A stretch of DNA of 64,000 bases from Gammaproteobacteria bacterium (GCA_024225395.1 JAAEMR010000010.1:91295-155294), one strand, 5' to 3'. Positions 18,825-29,362 are shown, numbered from the stretch's first letter. A program made the numbers and translations. The notes: generated from the sequence alone by a model not told the origin.

Positions 18825-19862
18825 TTATTTTTCCCAGTCTAGAATAACTTTACCCGATTCACCGGAAAGCATAGCATCAAACCCCTGCTGGAACTGATCT
18901 ATCGGCAGACGATGAGTAATAATAGAATTTAAGTCCATGCCGGAATCGATCATTACCGACATTTTGTACCAGGTTTCATACATTTCCCGCCCGTACACGC
19001 CTTTAATGGTCAGCATATTGAACACGATTTTATCCCAATCGATAGCAACATCTGACTGTTGAATGCCCAGCATGGCAATTTTTCCACCATGGCACATATT
19101 CTCTATCATGCTGTTAAATGCCGATGCGTTGCCTGACATTTCAAGTCCTATGTCAAAACCTTCATGCATGTTCATGTCCTGTTGAACATCAGCCAGGTTT
19201 TCAGTTCGAACATCCACCGTGTGATTAGCGCCGAGTTTTTCAGCGAGCTTTAAGCGCCAGGGGTTTACATCGGTAACAACCACATGGCGAGCGCCAGCAT
19301 GGCGACATACAGCGGCTGCCATGCAACCGATCGGCCCCGCCCCGGTGATTAATACGTCTTCACCCAGTAAATCGAACTGCAGGGCAGTGTGCACAGCATT
19401 GCCAAAAGGGTCAAATATAGCCGCGATGTCAAGATCGATACCGGGCCGGTGCTCCCAGACGTTGGACATGGGCAACACTACATATTCTGCAAAGGCTCCC
19501 TGACGATTAACGCCTATTCCACGGGTATGAGCGCATAAATGACGGCGTCCAGCCATGCAATTTCGACAGCGACCACAAACAACATGACCTTCTCCGGAAA
19601 CAATTTGACCTGGCTTGAAATCATTAACATTGCTGCCAACTGCAATAATTTCACCAACGAATTCATGTCCTACCACCATGGGCACAGGGATAGTTTTTTG
19701 CGCCCAGGCATCCCAGTTATAAATGTGGATATCGGTTCCACAGATGGCAGTGCGTTTTACCTTGATGAGTACATCATTGATACCGTAGGGTGGAACGGGA
19801 ACCTGTTGCAGCCAGATGCCTTTTTCGGGCCTGGCTTTGACCAGTGCGTGCATTGTATCCAT
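18825..19862 (-). CDS. tdh: L-threonine 3-dehydrogenase
   Basis: 345 residues. It is a zinc medium-chain dehydrogenase: catalytic zinc motif [13 protein letters not shown] and GHEFVGE, structural zinc cysteines [15 protein letters not shown], and a Rossmann NAD site GAGPIGCMA. It oxidises threonine to 2-amino-3-oxobutanoate, which kbl then cleaves. The ATG at 19862 has TGAGG upstream; a second ATG three codons later is possible. It is divergent from the uncharacterised gene at 20004. Confidence 0.97.
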   Translation of the reverse strand: MDTMHALVKARPEKGIWLQQVPVPPYGINDVLIKVKRTAICGTDIHIYNWDAWAQKTIPVPMVVGHEFVGEIIAVGSNVNDFKPGQIVSGEGHVVCGRCRNCMAGRRHLCAHTRGIGVNRQGAFAEYVVLPMSNVWEHRPGIDLDIAAIFDPFGNAVHTALQFDLLGEDVLITGAGPIGCMAAAVCRHAGARHVVVTDVNPWRLKLAEKLGANHTVDVRTENLADVQQDMNMHEGFDIGLEMSGNASAFNSMIENMCHGGKIAMLGIQQSDVAIDWDKIVFNMLTIKGVYGREMYETWYKMSVMIDSGMDLNSIITHRLPIDQFQQGFDAMLSGESGKVILDWEK

Positions 19863-20003
19863 GGATGAGAAAACCTCAGTTAAAAGCTGGATAGAAAATA
19901 CTATGCTATCGTGTGTTTCGACTAGTAAGCAAGAGAGCCGGTTAAACTTTTTTTATAAACTATAATCAAATCATTACATAAAATATTAAACCGAGGAATC
20001 CGT

Positions 20004-20585
20004 ATGGCTGAGAAACTTTTTGATATTGCTTTCAGTGGACAAATTGCTGACGGAGCTGATTTGCAGGCCGTAAAACAGAAAATTGGAAAAATCTTTAAGG
20101 CTGACGAGACTCGTCTGGCTAAAATGTTCTCGGGGCGTCGGGTTTTCATCAAGCGTCAGGCAGATGAAATTACCATGATTAAATATCGTGGGGCTTTTCA
20201 AAAAGCAGGTGCGGTTTGTGAAATTGTTGATCTCTCTGGAGAAATAGAGGATGCACCCGATAAACCTTCTCAGGCGGTAAATAAAAGCCCCGAAACACCT
20301 CAGGTAAGTGACTCTGAATACGTCAGTAAATACCCTGAGTCCGATGAAGTTCCGCAGGCATTGCTCACAATCCCGCTGGATGTCAATGGTGAAAATATCG
20401 AGGATCTACCAGCAGATGTGGCTCCCGTAGGTAGTTCGATGCAGCATCAAATTAAGGAGGTGAATGAGCCTGAGATAGACATCAGTGGTATCGATGTTGC
20501 GCCGGTGGGTAGTGATATGTCGCTAAACAAAGGGGGGGAAGCTCCGCCACCACCCGACACATCGGGGTTGACCATGGCGGATTGA
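20004..20585 (+). CDS. Conserved hypothetical protein with repeated DVAPVGS motif
   Basis: 193 residues, not assignable to a named family. Residues 1-78 form a compact basic domain (FDIAFSGQIADG, VKQKIGKIFK, FSGRRVFIKR) that I have seen as a recurrent N-terminal module in gammaproteobacterial hypotheticals. The rest is acidic and disordered and contains two copies of a motif, ADVAPVGSSM (137-146) and IDVAPVGSDM (163-172). A Pro-rich end PPPPDTSGL follows. No signal peptide or membrane helix. A TATAAT at 19961 may be its -10 box. Function unknown. Confidence 0.75.
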   Translation: MAEKLFDIAFSGQIADGADLQAVKQKIGKIFKADETRLAKMFSGRRVFIKRQADEITMIKYRGAFQKAGAVCEIVDLSGEIEDAPDKPSQAVNKSPETPQVSDSEYVSKYPESDEVPQALLTIPLDVNGENIEDLPADVAPVGSSMQHQIKEVNEPEIDISGIDVAPVGSDMSLNKGGEAPPPPDTSGLTMAD

Positions 20586-20590
20586 ACGGG

Positions 20591-20836
20591 TTAAATTTTG
20601 ACCGTTTTTATCATGTGGAAAAGCTCGTCTTTTAAGTAGAGCCGGTGTTTCTTTCTTTCATCCAGATACTCATCTGACGTTGTTTCTACTCCCGTTTCTA
20701 TGCGATGTACTTCCTGGTCAACCTTGTGATATTGGTCGAACAGTCGAGAAAAGTGCTGATTGTTCATTTTAAGTGAGTGGATGCGTTCACGATGTTCCGG
20801 CAATTCATGAACTAGATCGTGTTTTTCATTGAGCAT
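20591..20836 (-). CDS. YdcH/DUF465-family small protein
   Basis: 81 residues, helical, beginning MLNEKHDLVHELPEHRERIHSLK and containing FSRLFDQYHKVDQEVHRIE, typical of the DUF465 coiled-coil family. Function unknown. It is the second gene of a minus-strand pair behind the DksA-like gene (51 bp). Its stop abuts the stop of the convergent gene at 20585, where a 5-bp AACGG/CCGTT stem followed by T may end transcription. Confidence 0.8.
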   Translation of the reverse strand: MLNEKHDLVHELPEHRERIHSLKMNNQHFSRLFDQYHKVDQEVHRIETGVETTSDEYLDERKKHRLYLKDELFHMIKTVKI

Positions 20837-20887
20837 AGACTTGTCTCCAGGCCGGTAAGATTGGATGAAATAATCTGTTCGTGTTTC

Positions 20888-21220
20888 TCAGTGTTCGAGA
20901 TCTTCTGCACAGTTGATGCAGTGTGTGGTGAATGGTAATAGTTCCATTCGAGCTGCTGGAATAGTTTCTCCGCAGAGGCTGCAGGTGAAATATTCACCAC
21001 TCTCAATACGCTTGAGTGCATTTTTAATTCGGATTAAATTCTCAGAAGAAGCATTGCCGAGAGACTCAAGAACTTCATCGTTTTCACGTTCACTTGCCTG
21101 CTCTGCCCAGTCGGCCGACATGCCTTCGTGCCGGATGTCTTTATCAATGGCTGTAACTCGATGGGTAAGCTCTGATTTAAGTTTTTCAAGCTTTTTTCTG
21201 AAGGGTTTCAGGTCCTGCAT
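20888..21220 (-). CDS. DksA/TraR-type C4 zinc-finger protein
   Basis: 110 residues. An N-terminal helical hairpin is followed by a C4 zinc finger CSLCGETI...HCINC. This is the DksA/TraR fold, shorter than DksA itself (about 150 residues). Such proteins may enter the RNA polymerase secondary channel, but many short paralogues have unknown roles. The Asp pair at the DksA coiled-coil tip is not clearly present, so true DksA function should not be assumed. It is paired with a YdcH-like gene. Confidence 0.8.
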   Translation of the reverse strand: MQDLKPFRKKLEKLKSELTHRVTAIDKDIRHEGMSADWAEQASERENDEVLESLGNASSENLIRIKNALKRIESGEYFTCSLCGETIPAARMELLPFTTHCINCAEDLEH

Positions 21221-21325
21221 GGTTCACCTGTTAAAGCTTAAAGATCATAGGTAAAACATAATAGAAAAGGCGGCGCAATGCGATGACCTGAATCATGAAG
21301 AGCAGTTGTCGATTTAGTTAATCGA

Positions 21326-23207
<1,882 letters not shown>

Positions 23208-23249
23208 TTATAACCTGCGTCAATAATATTTTACTTATTAGAATTAACA

Positions 23250-23678
23250 ATGAATGATCAGCTGCTATTAGAATATATTTTTTTCCACAAACAACCCTGT
23301 GATCAATTTAAACAGTTTCTCCAAAGTAAGCAGGTAGAGCTGCTTAAAGAAGGTATAGATGAAACGGATGTCGAAGCTTTTGTGGTGTATATAGCCGATG
23401 ACCTTGATGATGATTTATCCGAAGAGATTGAAAATTTCTATGACGAAATGATGGAGTTAAATGAGTCTCTGGTTATGCAGAGTGAGGGGACTGATGAAAT
23501 GAATAATGTAGGCCTGGCTGTTTCTTTAAATGACGGTCGATCTGTTTTGGCAACCGTTGATCCTGATGTTCTGAATCGAATTTTGAGCGTAATCTCTCAT
23601 GATGAGTTGGGAAAACTGGTGGATACTATTGCTGATGCGGTGGAAAACCCGGATGAAAGGCCGCTTTGTAAGCGGTAA
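23250..23678 (+). CDS. Conserved hypothetical acidic protein
   Basis: 142 residues, strongly acidic, no signal peptide or membrane segment. It starts MNDQLLLEYIFFHKQPCDQF and has an acidic middle (DDLDDDLSEEIENFYDEMMEL). The C-terminal helical part ends with NPDERPLCKR. Similar proteins of unknown function lie beside hemB in other gammaproteobacteria as I recall. It is divergent from hemB. I do not recognise a domain. Confidence 0.7.
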   Translation: MNDQLLLEYIFFHKQPCDQFKQFLQSKQVELLKEGIDETDVEAFVVYIADDLDDDLSEEIENFYDEMMELNESLVMQSEGTDEMNNVGLAVSLNDGRSVLATVDPDVLNRILSVISHDELGKLVDTIADAVENPDERPLCKR

Positions 23679-23685
23679 AAAAACA

Positions 23686-23710
23686 TTCACCACGAAGCAC
23701 ACGAAGTTTA
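23686..23710. repeat. CACCACGAAG-type repeat copy
   Basis: TTCACCACGAAGCACACGAA, directly after the stop of the acidic hypothetical gene. It is the closest match in the window to the motif shared with 14342, 14395, 16253 and 16383. Confidence 0.5.
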
Positions 23711-23737
23711 TGATTTACAGGTAACAATATCAGGGGC

Positions 23738-24241
23738 TTAACAGCTTTTGATGGAAGCGACGTTTATTTTGACAGGGTTTATTTTACCAGTAAGCGAGTG
23801 CTGAACCATTAGTGATGGAGAGTTAAAGTTTCGATTAAGATCAATACCATTTGCATTAAGCCTGCGCAGCTTTTTTATTAAGGCGCCATCAGGATTCATC
23901 AGCGGACTTACATGCCAGTGGAATAAACCCGAATGGTATTTTTCCAGTTTTTCTATCTATTTGAAAACAACACTGATGGAAGCAGGCTCATCACCAGGTG
24001 TGCCGCCAGTCAATAACACGCGACCCTTAGGTGTTGTTGCTTTAACAGGAGCATGATTCCTGATTAAAATTGGAAAATTATTGACTGAGTTATAGCCGCC
24101 GGGTTTCAGTTGTAGCGTATTGCACTCACGGAGTGAAACATCCGTGAATTTATTACTTATTTTCTGGCAGGCCTGATCGGCATTTAGGCTGGTCTCAGTG
24201 CTGGCCGAGGTTAGCAGAAATAATCCGCATAAAAAATACAC
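23738..24241 (-). pseudogene. Decayed M14-family zinc carboxypeptidase (murein peptide amidase-like)
   Basis: A GTG at 24241 opens 94 codons with a short signal-like N-terminus, ending in GGTPGDEPASISVVFK then TAG (23957-23959). In the same frame the next 72 codons read IEKLEKYHSGLFHW, SPLMNPDGAL and NANGIDLNRNFN, which are M14 carboxypeptidase landmarks. They run to TAA at 23738. In homologues a Trp follows VFK, so TGG to TAG is the simplest lesion. The zinc motif THGDE reads TPGDE (His lost). After NRNF the sequence leaves the family and the C-terminal zinc His and catalytic Glu are missing. Clearly non-functional. Confidence 0.8.
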
Positions 24242-24272
24242 TTAATAATTTCACGGTTAAGTGATAAATAAG

Positions 24273-25502
24273 TTACAGATTTTTATGCACCGCATTCGAT
24301 GCGATAGCGGCATCTTTAACGGCCCGGGGTACAGTTTCAATAAGGCGTGGATCGAAGGGTTTGGGGATAATGTAATCTTTACCAAATTCCAGTGACTTCA
24401 GATTGTATGCATCCAGAACTTCCTGGGGGACAGGTTGTTTAGTCAGATCTTTTAATGCGTTAACTGCTGCAATGTGCATGTCGAGAGTGATATGAGTTGC
24501 CCGTGCATCGAGTGCTCCACGGAAAATATAAGGAAATCCGAGTACATTATTGACCTGGTTGGGGAAGTCACTTCGACCGGTTGCCATAATGATGTCCCTA
24601 CGTGTTTTAAAAGCCAGTTCAGGTAAAATTTCAGGATCTGGGTTTGACAGTGCGAATACAATGGGGCGATCAGCCATAGTGCAAAGCATTTTGGCAGTTA
24701 AAACGTCAGGACCGGAAACTCCGATGAATACGTCAGCGTTATCCATGGCATCCGCCAGGGTTCTTTTTTCCGTTACCCGGGCAAAAGCCTGCTTATATTT
24801 GTTCAGATTCTTGCGTTCACAATGAATGACGCCTTTACTGTCTACCAGGGTGATGTTGTCCTGATCAGCACCCATTGCCACCAGTAAATCCATTGAAGCA
24901 ATGCCTGCAGCGCCTGCTCCCACGCAGGTTATACGTGCGTCTTCTAGTGTTTTTCCCTGGATTTCAAGTGCATTTAAAAGCCCGGCCGCTATGATAATGG
25001 CGGTGCCATGCTGATCGTCATGAAATACCGGAATATCCAGTTTTTCTGTCAGTGCCTGTTCGATTTCGAAACATCTGGGCGCGGCAATATCTTCAAGGTT
25101 TATTCCACCAAAACCGTCAGCAATATTAGCGACTGTGGTGATGAATTCATCTGTACTGGCGGCACTCACTTCAATATCAAATACATTAATATCGGCAAAA
25201 GCTTTAAATAAAACGGCTTTTCCTTCCATCACAGGTTTCCCGGCGAGTGCGCCAACATTACCCAGACCCAATACTGCAGTTCCATCGGTGATGACTGCTA
25301 CCAGGTTACCCTTTGAGGTATATCGGTAGGCTGCATCAGGGTTAGCCTCAATTTTCCTGACAGGTTCTGCAACGCCTGGTGTATACGCCAGTGAGAGATC
25401 ATGTTGAGTCGCTGTTGGTTTTGTCACCTGAATAGCTATTTTCCCCGGAGTGGGAAGTTCGTGATAAGTCAGGGCTTCTTGTGCTAGATTTTTTTTGTTC
25501 AT
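24273..25502 (-). CDS. maeB: NAD(P)-dependent malic enzyme (short form)
   Basis: 409 residues. It covers only the malic enzyme domains, without the phosphotransacetylase-like C-terminal half of long MaeB. Signatures: SLAYTPGVAEPV, the Tyr/Lys catalytic region, VITDGTAVLGLGNVG, HDDQHGTA and the Rossmann GAGAAGIA. It decarboxylates malate to pyruvate. In Pseudomonas-type genomes it also lies near the L31 gene. The cofactor cannot be decided safely from sequence. It is monocistronic as far as visible. Confidence 0.93.
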   Translation of the reverse strand: MNKKNLAQEALTYHELPTPGKIAIQVTKPTATQHDLSLAYTPGVAEPVRKIEANPDAAYRYTSKGNLVAVITDGTAVLGLGNVGALAGKPVMEGKAVLFKAFADINVFDIEVSAASTDEFITTVANIADGFGGINLEDIAAPRCFEIEQALTEKLDIPVFHDDQHGTAIIIAAGLLNALEIQGKTLEDARITCVGAGAAGIASMDLLVAMGADQDNITLVDSKGVIHCERKNLNKYKQAFARVTEKRTLADAMDNADVFIGVSGPDVLTAKMLCTMADRPIVFALSNPDPEILPELAFKTRRDIIMATGRSDFPNQVNNVLGFPYIFRGALDARATHITLDMHIAAVNALKDLTKQPVPQEVLDAYNLKSLEFGKDYIIPKPFDPRLIETVPRAVKDAAIASNAVHKNL

Positions 25503-25869
25503 ATCTGGAATAGGGTTTTATCTGGGTATTGCATTAAAGAAATTCTTAATATTTGATGAATGCATAGCTTAGGCAATTGGTTAAGCGGTTACAAATATTT
25601 GTACAAGCTATTTTTTTATGATGTTTTATTATTGGGGTTTCGCTATGGATGGCATATATGCAGATAATGTATGGAGCATTTTATCTGTCCATGGCCTTTA
25701 AGCATAAGCACATCAGCAAATAGTAACTGTTTTTACAATTATTGTGTTTACCTGCCTTCGGTACAAATACTGCTCGTTGCCATATATGGCCCCACAGCAT
25801 AATGTAACCTCTGTGCAAGCACCCTTCTCGGCCATCCATGACCTTAAGGGTATAAGCACATCCTTGTGC
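25503..25869. other. Gene-free interval between maeB and rpmE2 with imperfect direct repeats
   Basis: No convincing gene. Two related segments, TCCATGGCCTTTAAGCATAA at 25688 and TCCATGACCTTAAGGGTATA at 25835, each continuing into AAGCACATC, lie about 147 bp apart. Each is preceded by a palindromic GCATATATGC or GCCATATATGGC, suggesting an old tandem duplication. Short minus-strand frames here show no family features. Confidence 0.45.
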
Positions 25870-25899
25870 AAAAAAAAAGGTACCCATAGGTACCCTTTT
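25870..25899 (-). terminator. Rho-independent terminator after rpmE2
   Basis: On the minus strand AAAAGGGTACC and GGTACCTTTT pair with a single bulged G and a short loop, followed by nine U. It lies 22 bp after the rpmE2 stop. Confidence 0.8.
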
Positions 25900-25920
25900 C
25901 GGAATGCTATCTGATGATAA

Positions 25921-26163
25921 TTACTTTCCGTAACGCTCGCGGAACTTATCAACTTGTTTGGCTGATTGTAGAACGTGCTGCTTACCGGTGTAGAAGGGGT
26001 GTGAAGCACTAGAGACTTCAAGTTTGACCAGAGGGTATTCGTTACCGTCTTCCCACTTGATAGTTTCTTTAGCATTAATTGTTGAACGCGTTAAAATCGC
26101 GAAGTCAGAAGAAGTATCCTGGAACACTACATCTTTATATTCTGGGTGGATATCCTGTTTCAT
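25921..26163 (-). CDS. rpmE2: 50S ribosomal protein L31 type B (zinc-independent)
   Basis: 80 residues, beginning [14 protein letters not shown] and ending KFRERYGK. It has the internal insertion of type B L31 and no cysteine at all, so it lacks the CxxC zinc ribbon of type A L31. In E. coli the equivalent (YkgM) replaces zinc-binding L31 under zinc shortage and is Zur-repressed. No Zur box is evident here; instead a structured leader precedes it. Whether a zinc-binding paralogue exists elsewhere cannot be told. Confidence 0.95.
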   Translation of the reverse strand: MKQDIHPEYKDVVFQDTSSDFAILTRSTINAKETIKWEDGNEYPLVKLEVSSASHPFYTGKQHVLQSAKQVDKFRERYGK

Positions 26164-26177
26164 ATCTCTTAGTTCGG

Positions 26178-26230
26178 CACTTGCTTAAAAGGGCGCGAAT
26201 TCTGCCCTTTTTTCTGTGAAAGTGCAAGTG
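26178..26230 (-). promoter_or_regulatory. Nested hairpin leader of rpmE2 (candidate L31 autoregulatory leader)
   Basis: On the minus strand an outer 7-bp stem CACTTGC/GCAAGTG (26224-26230 with 26178-26184) encloses an 8-bp AAAAGGGC/GCCCTTTT stem (26204-26211 with 26187-26194) with a 9-nt loop. It starts 15 bp upstream of the L31 ATG. Ribosomal protein leaders of the L31 class are known in gammaproteobacteria. On the plus strand the inner hairpin followed by T would also look like a terminator, but no plus-strand gene precedes it. Confidence 0.55.
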
Positions 26231-26858
26231 ATATTTTATGGTGAAGGGTGTTACACAGATATTAATCGGATTATAACTGAAAATTAGTCATTATCAGGGG
26301 CTAAAGTGGATGAATTTTATGTGTCGTGAAGTACTGTTTAGTACTATGGAATATTATCAGTTGCTAATTGAGACTTGCGTCACATAGTTAAAGTAAAATC
26401 TTATAAAGTGTGGCGAAATTCATGTTCCTTTTAGGCTTAATCCTGTTATCCACAAAAACTGTGGATAAGTCTGTGGGTAACAAGTTAATGGAGCTCTCCA
26501 GCACATGTAAATAAAGGCTTTATGTTAAAATAGTCATTTTTTAACCAGTTTGAAATTATCTTTAAAAATCATGTGCTTATGCGTATTTATAAAAAAAATA
26601 AAATTTTTCTCTATTTTTCTATTGACAAATATTTAGATATTTTTTAGCTGTGTATAAAAACAACTGGTTTTGATTGAATTTCACTTAAATCAGTGTTTAG
26701 TGACATTATTCCTGATTTTCATTGCGCAGAAATTTCTCTTCGTTATTAATAAAAGAATAAATTACTTAATCGGCTTATTTATATATTTTTTTATTAACGT
26801 TGTCCCCATAATTTACTGGAAAAAGCTGAGTTGATTTTATGAAGTATAGAAACAGCTC
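26231..26858. other. AT-rich intergenic region between rpmE2 and hemW
   Basis: More than 600 bp without a gene. Apart from the DnaA-box cluster at 26446-26480, it consists of strongly AT-rich stretches, notably 26583-26650 and 26740-26800. No RNA gene or repeat copy was recognised. A TTGACA at about 26633 has no convincing partner or gene to drive. Confidence 0.5.
26446..26480. other. Cluster of three DnaA-type 9-mers
   Basis: TTATCCACA at 26446-26454 (perfect R-type box), TGTGGATAA at 26460-26468 (perfect, opposite strand), TGTGGGTAA at 26472-26480 (one mismatch). They start 14 and 12 bp apart. AT-rich DNA follows within 100-350 bp. This could be an origin, a DnaA-titrating site or a regulatory element; dnaA, dnaN, gidA and rpmH are not nearby. 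Confidence 0.6.
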
Positions 26859-28055
26859 TTAAAAATGGATTTTGGGTTCAATTACTAACTTCTGACTGGT
26901 GTCTACATCCAGGAAAAGAGCTTGTAAATCATTGTGGAACTGTAACCCCAGTGATGTGGGTTGTAACCAGTTTTTAGAGTCAGTCAACAGTTTCAGTTTA
27001 ACCGCTTGCTGAATGGCCGGATTCAATAGCTGACTGGAAAGCCCGCTGCGCTGTGTGAACAGTGTTTTATCGAACCCGTTCACTAAACGTAAGGCATTTA
27101 ACATAAATTCAAAAACCAGGTCTTGCTCATCCAGTTCCCGTTCTTCACTGATTTTCTCAAAACCCTGATGTTGCATATAAGTTTCGGGATGGCGTGTACG
27201 AGTCCGCCTGATAACCCGGCCTTCTGCCGGAAGGGTTATTTTTTCGTGAGCACCTGCACCTATTCCAAGATAATCTCCAAAACACCAGTAATTAACATTG
27301 TGCTGACTTTGCCTGTCTTTTGTTGCATAGGCTGAAATTTCATATTGCTCAAAGCCTGCTGATGCCAGGCTTTGTTGTGCTTTGTGTAACATATCCCAGC
27401 TAAGATCATCGTCGGGTAGTCTATCGGGTGTCCGGCTGTGGAACAGGGTGTTGGGCTCTATAGTCAGCTGATAAAGTGAAATATGTTCCGGCCGACATTC
27501 TATGGCCCGTGATAAATCTGCATGGAGCTGTTGCAGGGTCTGACCGGGCAGGGCATACATCAGATCGAGGTTTATGTTTTCAAAACCAGCCTGCCGTGCC
27601 TTGTTAAAGGCTGCTATAGACTGTGAACCATTATGGATGCGGCCTATGGCTTGCAGGCTGGCATCATCGAAGCTTTGTACGCCAATGGATAAACGATTGA
27701 TACCGGCTTCCCTGTAACCTCTGAATCGGGATTCGTCAGCGCTGCCCGGATTGGCCTCCATGGTGATTTCTATGCCGGGATTAAAATTCAGTAACGAGCG
27801 CAGACCGGATAGTAATTGCTGGATAGCCTCGGTTGAAAATAATGAAGGCGTTCCTCCGCCAATAAATATGCTGACGATTTGTCTGCCCCAGATTAGTGGT
27901 AAATCCTGCTGTAGGTCCTCAATCAAAGATTTGATATAAGCCTGTTCATCAAAACCATCCGCCTGATGCGAGTTGAAATCACAGTAAGGACATTTCCTTT
28001 CGCACCAGGGCAGGTGGACGTACAGGCTTAATGGAGGGTTGTCAGTGAAAACCAA
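26859..28055 (-). CDS. hemW: HemW-type radical SAM heme chaperone
   Basis: 398 residues from a TTG at 28055. No ATG or GTG lies before the iron-sulfur motif, so TTG is the only sensible start. The cluster ligands are in CERKCPYC (C18, C22, C25) followed by DFNSH, with GGGTPS and EANPG typical of the HemN/HemW group. HemW is a heme-binding insertase rather than a coproporphyrinogen oxidase. Last gene of rph-rdgB-hemW, 4 bp after rdgB. Confidence 0.93.
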   Translation of the reverse strand: MVFTDNPPLSLYVHLPWCERKCPYCDFNSHQADGFDEQAYIKSLIEDLQQDLPLIWGRQIVSIFIGGGTPSLFSTEAIQQLLSGLRSLLNFNPGIEITMEANPGSADESRFRGYREAGINRLSIGVQSFDDASLQAIGRIHNGSQSIAAFNKARQAGFENINLDLMYALPGQTLQQLHADLSRAIECRPEHISLYQLTIEPNTLFHSRTPDRLPDDDLSWDMLHKAQQSLASAGFEQYEISAYATKDRQSQHNVNYWCFGDYLGIGAGAHEKITLPAEGRVIRRTRTRHPETYMQHQGFEKISEERELDEQDLVFEFMLNALRLVNGFDKTLFTQRSGLSSQLLNPAIQQAVKLKLLTDSKNWLQPTSLGLQFHNDLQALFLDVDTSQKLVIEPKIHF

Positions 28056-28059
28056 GGGT

Positions 28060-28650
28060 TTACTGACCCAGTTTTTCGACTAACTCTCGAAGTGCCTGTC
28101 CCCGATGGCTGAGAGAGTTTTTTACCTCGGCAGGTAGTTCGGCACTGGTGCAGCCATGAGTGGGTACAAAAAAATAAGGGTCATATCCAAAACCACCTTC
28201 ACCTATCGGGTCCAGCACAATGCGACCCTCCCAGCTGCCTTCGCAAATAATCGGGGACGGGTCTTTGGCGTGTTTCATGAAAACAATAACGGCGCGATAA
28301 CGCGCGGTTCTTAACTCTTCAGGAACGTCACGTAGTTTTTCTACCAGCAAGGCATTATTTTTATCATCGGTTGCATCAGGGGCAGAAAAGCGTGCGCTAT
28401 AAACGCCGGGTGCTCCATCTAGTGCATCTACTTCGATGCCTGAGTCATCAGCGACGGCTGCAAGCCCGGTAATTTCAGCGGCATGACGAGCCTTGATAAT
28501 TGCGTTTTCGACAAAGGTAGTACCTGTCTCCGGTACATCAGGAACATTAAATTCGGCTTGCGTATGCACGTCGTAATCGAGTGGTTTGAGCAATGCTGAT
28601 AACTCGCGTAATTTGCCTTTGTTTCCTGAAGCTATGACCAGTTTTTGCAT
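28060..28650 (-). CDS. rdgB: dITP/XTP pyrophosphatase
   Basis: 196 residues from the ATG at 28650, with a strong GGGGAG 9 bp upstream. The longer frame to 28677 overlaps rph and lacks that signal. Signatures: ASGNKGKLREL, TFVENAIIKARHA, ADDSGIEVDAL and GFGYDPYFF. It removes non-canonical purine nucleotides such as dITP and XTP. It sits 4 bp after rph in a conserved operon. Confidence 0.96.
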   Translation of the reverse strand: MQKLVIASGNKGKLRELSALLKPLDYDVHTQAEFNVPDVPETGTTFVENAIIKARHAAEITGLAAVADDSGIEVDALDGAPGVYSARFSAPDATDDKNNALLVEKLRDVPEELRTARYRAVIVFMKHAKDPSPIICEGSWEGRIVLDPIGEGGFGYDPYFFVPTHGCTSAELPAEVKNSLSHRGQALRELVEKLGQ

Positions 28651-28654
28651 GCGG

Positions 28655-29362
28655 TTACTCTCCCCGTTGAAGTTCAAATATTTCGTTGATGCCTTTACTG
28701 GCCAGTGCCAGCATGTCGCTCAGGTTGTCCTGACTAAAAGCTGCGCCTTCAGCCGTTCCCTGAATTTCGATGAATCCACCGTTACTGTCCATCACCACAT
28801 TCATGTCTGTTTCAGCGCTACAGTCTTCCGGGTAATCCAGATCGAGTACCGCATGGCCTTCATAAACACCGACAGAAATTGCAGCAACCTGACATTTAAT
28901 CGGGTTCTCTTTTAAGCTGTCATTATCCAGTAATGTTTGAATTGCATCAGATAAGGCAACAAATGCTCCGGAAATTGATGCTGTTCGTGTTCCACCATCG
29001 GCCTGAATGACATCGCAATCGATAGTGATGGTACGTTCACCGAGTAATTTAGTATCCACACAGGCGCGTAATGAACGTCCAATCAATCGTTGTATCTCCA
29101 TGGTACGCCCCCCCTGTTTACCTGAACTGGCTTCACGACGCATACGACTTGATGTTGAACGTGGCAACATGCCGTACTCAGCGGTTACCCAGCCACAGTT
29201 CTGACCTCTGAGAAAACCCGGAACACGTTCTTCAATGGATGCATTGCACAATACTTTGGTGTTTCCGCATTCGATTAACACAGAACCTTCTGCGTGCATG
29301 GTGTAATTGCGGGTAATCCTGGTATCTCTAAGCTGATCTAAATCTCTACCGCTGGGTCTCAT
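28655..29362 (-). CDS. rph: Ribonuclease PH
   Basis: 235 residues with [12 protein letters not shown] at the start, [28 protein letters not shown] and the phosphate-site residues [14 protein letters not shown]. It is a phosphorolytic 3'-5' exonuclease maturing tRNA ends. Shine-Dalgarno AGGAG lies 6 bp before the ATG. First gene of the rph-rdgB-hemW operon, divergent from yicC as in many proteobacteria. Confidence 0.97.
   Translation of the reverse strand: MRPSGRDLDQLRDTRITRNYTMHAEGSVLIECGNTKVLCNASIEERVPGFLRGQNCGWVTAEYGMLPRSTSSRMRREASSGKQGGRTMEIQRLIGRSLRACVDTKLLGERTITIDCDVIQADGGTRTASISGAFVALSDAIQTLLDNDSLKENPIKCQVAAISVGVYEGHAVLDLDYPEDCSAETDMNVVMDSNGGFIEIQGTAEGAAFSQDNLSDMLALASKGINEIFELQRGE

Noticed and set aside
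25681..26075. Minus-strand frames of 68 and 120 codons around rpmE2
   Set aside because: One overlaps rpmE2 in another frame and both run through the terminator and duplicated spacer; no family features.
26187..26220. Plus-strand intrinsic terminator (AAAAGGGC...GCCCTTTTTT)
   Set aside because: No plus-strand gene lies upstream within 600 bp; the same hairpin makes better sense as part of the minus-strand L31 leader.
26231..26858. Firm call of the chromosomal origin oriC
   Set aside because: DnaA boxes and AT-rich DNA are present, but no origin-linked genes are near and strand skew cannot be judged from one window.
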